Source: Planctomycetota bacterium (GTDB lineage Bacteria > Planctomycetota > B143-G9). From it: a DNA stretch of 8,055 nt. The position numbers and the translations under genes are program-made. Each line of letters starts with the position of its first letter. The first letter of the stretch is position 1. Positions 6,938-8,055 of this stretch are shown in pieces. The notes under the pieces were generated by a model. That model did no database searches. It worked only from the letters and a program-made list of their open reading frames with translations, and was not told the DNA's origin. The stretch lies in contig QNBY01000042.1 in assembly GCA_003644275.1 (NCBI GenBank), positions 1 to 8,055 on the forward strand. The letters are read 5' to 3'.

Positions 6938-7187
6938 CGCTCCCTACCTGGAGGACCTTCTGGAAGCGCTCCAGAAGACGTTTTCGAGGCTTTCCTCGCG
7001 CACTGCGGAGGTGCGGTCCTCGATGCCCGCGGCGGTGATAACGGGGCCCGTCCGATTCAGTATGAAACTGAGGCTGGCACCCGACTCGGACCATTTCAGG
7101 GCGGCCCCGGACGGCCCGGTCGAGATAACCCTTGAAGGAGAGGTGGAACCCGATGTGCGCTATGAGGAGAGATCACCGGAGGCCTGA
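6903..7187 (+). CDS. Uncharacterised small protein B (second of the overlapping trio)
   Basis: A 94-residue soluble protein of unknown function. After a short polar N-terminus there is an amphipathic helix at about 14-35 (containing YLEDLLEALQKTFSRL). Two likely beta strands follow: ITGPVRFSMKLRLAPDSDHF (46-65) and GPVEITLEGEVEPDVRY (71-87). The helix-then-strand order resembles proteins A and C beside it. ATG 6903 has GGAG about 8 nt upstream and overlaps gene A by 35 nt in a different frame. The next in-frame ATG (7023) would remove the whole helix, so the upstream start is preferred. Its 3' end overlaps gene C by 35 nt. Confidence that it is translated comes from the protein-like strand pattern and the interlocked arrangement. 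Confidence 0.7.
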   Translation: MTPSKSSRSEADAPYLEDLLEALQKTFSRLSSRTAEVRSSMPAAVITGPVRFSMKLRLAPDSDHFRAAPDGPVEITLEGEVEPDVRYEERSPEA

Positions 7188-7443
7188 GCTCGACACCCAT
7201 CCCGGCGGCCCCAGGCCGCTCACCAGGCCCGCGAACACCGTGGGGGAGATATTCTCCGACGTGGTGCGCCAGATACGCGGGTGCATGTCCCCGGGCAACC
7301 CGCCGGTGGACGTGGAGCTGAAGCTCGACTCCGTGACGGTGAGCGAGCGCGGGTTCCTCATCTTCACCAAGAAGACCTCTTCCACCGCGATGACCCTCAG
7401 GCTGGCCACGCGCATAACCGCCCCCGAGGAAGGAAAAGGCTGA
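7153..7443 (+). CDS. Uncharacterised small protein C (third of the overlapping trio)
   Basis: A protein of 96 residues with the chosen start. It has a basic, Pro-rich N-terminus, an amphipathic helix at about 30-43 (NTVGEIFSDVVRQIRG), then PVDVELKLDSVTVSERGFLI, a polar turn TKKTSSTA, and TLRLATRITA. The middle is consistent with a beta hairpin or small sheet and parallels the strands in proteins A and B. Start choice: ATG 7153 has GGAGAGGTGG a few bases upstream. An in-frame TTG at 7132 and an ATG at 7162 are alternatives. The gene overlaps B by 35 nt and is followed by a small GC hairpin and then the antiporter gene. No named family is recognised; function is unknown. Confidence 0.7.
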   Translation: MCAMRRDHRRPELDTHPGGPRPLTRPANTVGEIFSDVVRQIRGCMSPGNPPVDVELKLDSVTVSERGFLIFTKKTSSTAMTLRLATRITAPEEGKG

Positions 7444-7444
7444 A

Positions 7445-7460
7445 CCGCCGCGGGCGGCGG
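7445..7460 (+). other. GC-rich stem-loop between gene C and the antiporter gene
   Basis: CCGCCG (7445-7450) pairs with CGGCGG (7455-7460) around a CGGG loop, right after the stop at 7441-7443. There is no following T tract, and the GGAGG site of the next gene starts a few bases later. It is therefore not a standard terminator. It could be a processing or stabilising element, or chance in GC-rich DNA. Confidence 0.35.
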
Positions 7461-7471
7461 GCGGAGGCCCT

Positions 7472-8055
7472 ATGCTGGAAATGATAGCGGAGCTGGCCGG
7501 GGGAGGGCTTCTGCTCTACTTCGGCGGGGACTTCCTGGTGCGGGGCTCGTCGTCCTTCGCGCTTCGCAAGGGAGTGTCCCTGCTGGTGGTGGGCCTCACC
7601 ATCGTCTCCATGGGCACCTCGGCGCCGGAGCTGTTCGTCTCCCTCTTCGCCCAGCTCAAGGGGAGCGGGGCCATCTCCATAGGCAACGTGGTGGGCTCGA
7701 ACATAGCGAACGTGGGGCTCGTGCTGGGGGCCGCGGCGCTCATAAGGCCGCTGCGGCTCAGGAAGTCCACGCTCGCCGCGGAAATACCCATCGTGCTCGC
7801 GGCGTCGGGGGTGCTGTGGCTCACCGTGGCCGACGGCAAGGTTGGACGGCTCGACGGGGCGGTCTACCTGGCGCTCTTCATGGGCTTCCTCGGCTACTGC
7901 TTCGCCCGCCGCAAGAGCTACGTGGACGAACCCGTCGGGGTGCTGCCCGCGAAGTGGATGGACTGGGCGCTGATAGCGGGAGGCGTGGCGGGGCTGTACT
8001 TCGGGGGGGAGCTCTTCGTGGAGGGCGCGAAGTCCCTGGCGAAGGCGTTCGGGGC
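7472..8055 (+). CDS. CaCA family calcium/sodium antiporter, N-terminal part (3' end outside window)
   Basis: The first 194 residues of a YrbG-like inner-membrane cation exchanger of the calcium/cation antiporter superfamily, which moves Ca2+ outward in exchange for Na+ or H+. The first alpha repeat is clear: VGLTIVSMGTSAPELFVSLF (40-59) with the ion-binding Glu53, and ISIGNVVGSNIANVGLVLG (68-86). Hydrophobic segments around 5-22, 36-60, 72-90, 98-115 and 125-141 fit the family's membrane topology. A polar stretch (about 144-164) precedes the next segment. The second alpha repeat lies beyond the window. ATG 7472 has GGAGG 6 nt upstream. The gene follows C by 28 bp and may be the last or a later member of the gcv-led transcription unit. 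A K+-dependent or proton-coupled exchanger cannot be excluded. Confidence 0.93.
   Translation, partial: MLEMIAELAGGGLLLYFGGDFLVRGSSSFALRKGVSLLVVGLTIVSMGTSAPELFVSLFAQLKGSGAISIGNVVGSNIANVGLVLGAAALIRPLRLRKSTLAAEIPIVLAASGVLWLTVADGKVGRLDGAVYLALFMGFLGYCFARRKSYVDEPVGVLPAKWMDWALIAGGVAGLYFGGELFVEGAKSLAKAFG

Overview
The window is a gene-dense, GC-rich stretch (roughly two thirds G+C by eye) from a bacterial chromosome. It holds 13 protein genes, two of them cut by the window ends, with almost no spacer DNA. I see no RNA genes, insertion sequences, CRISPR arrays or phage genes. The ECF sigma/anti-sigma pair, Shine-Dalgarno sites and split glycine decarboxylase subunits indicate a bacterium. Heavy use of the isoleucine codon ATA despite the high GC content does not fit the common high-GC model organisms. 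It makes an uncultured or deep-branching lineage plausible, but I cannot name a phylum from this sequence.

Layout. Positions 1-1179 (+) carry the C-terminal third of arginyl-tRNA synthetase followed, after one base, by a MarC-family membrane protein. Positions 1183-2858 (-) are a three-gene regulatory cassette: an ECF sigma factor, its overlapping membrane anti-sigma factor, and a small secreted protein of unknown function. The 129-bp gap 2859-2987 carries two divergent sigma-70-like promoters. From 2988 to the right end everything lies on the + strand with gaps of at most 28 bp. The order is gcvH, gcvPA and gcvPB (glycine cleavage H and P proteins), a 100-residue membrane protein, three small overlapping unrecognised genes, and the start of a CaCA-family calcium/sodium antiporter.

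How the genes work together. GcvPA/GcvPB form the PLP-dependent glycine decarboxylase that loads the aminomethyl group onto the lipoyl lysine of GcvH. The T protein needed to finish the reaction is not encoded here and must come from elsewhere. The sigma/anti-sigma/secreted-protein cassette looks like a self-contained envelope signalling unit, although the anti-sigma factor lacks the usual zinc ligands.

The least explained part is 6178-7443. A small membrane protein precedes three short soluble proteins, each with an N-terminal helix followed by beta strands. The three are translationally interlocked by two overlaps of 35 nt each, if the chosen starts are right. They are my best candidate for something undescribed. 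I see only a loose resemblance to DUF2589-type and trypco2-type small domains, and I assign no function.
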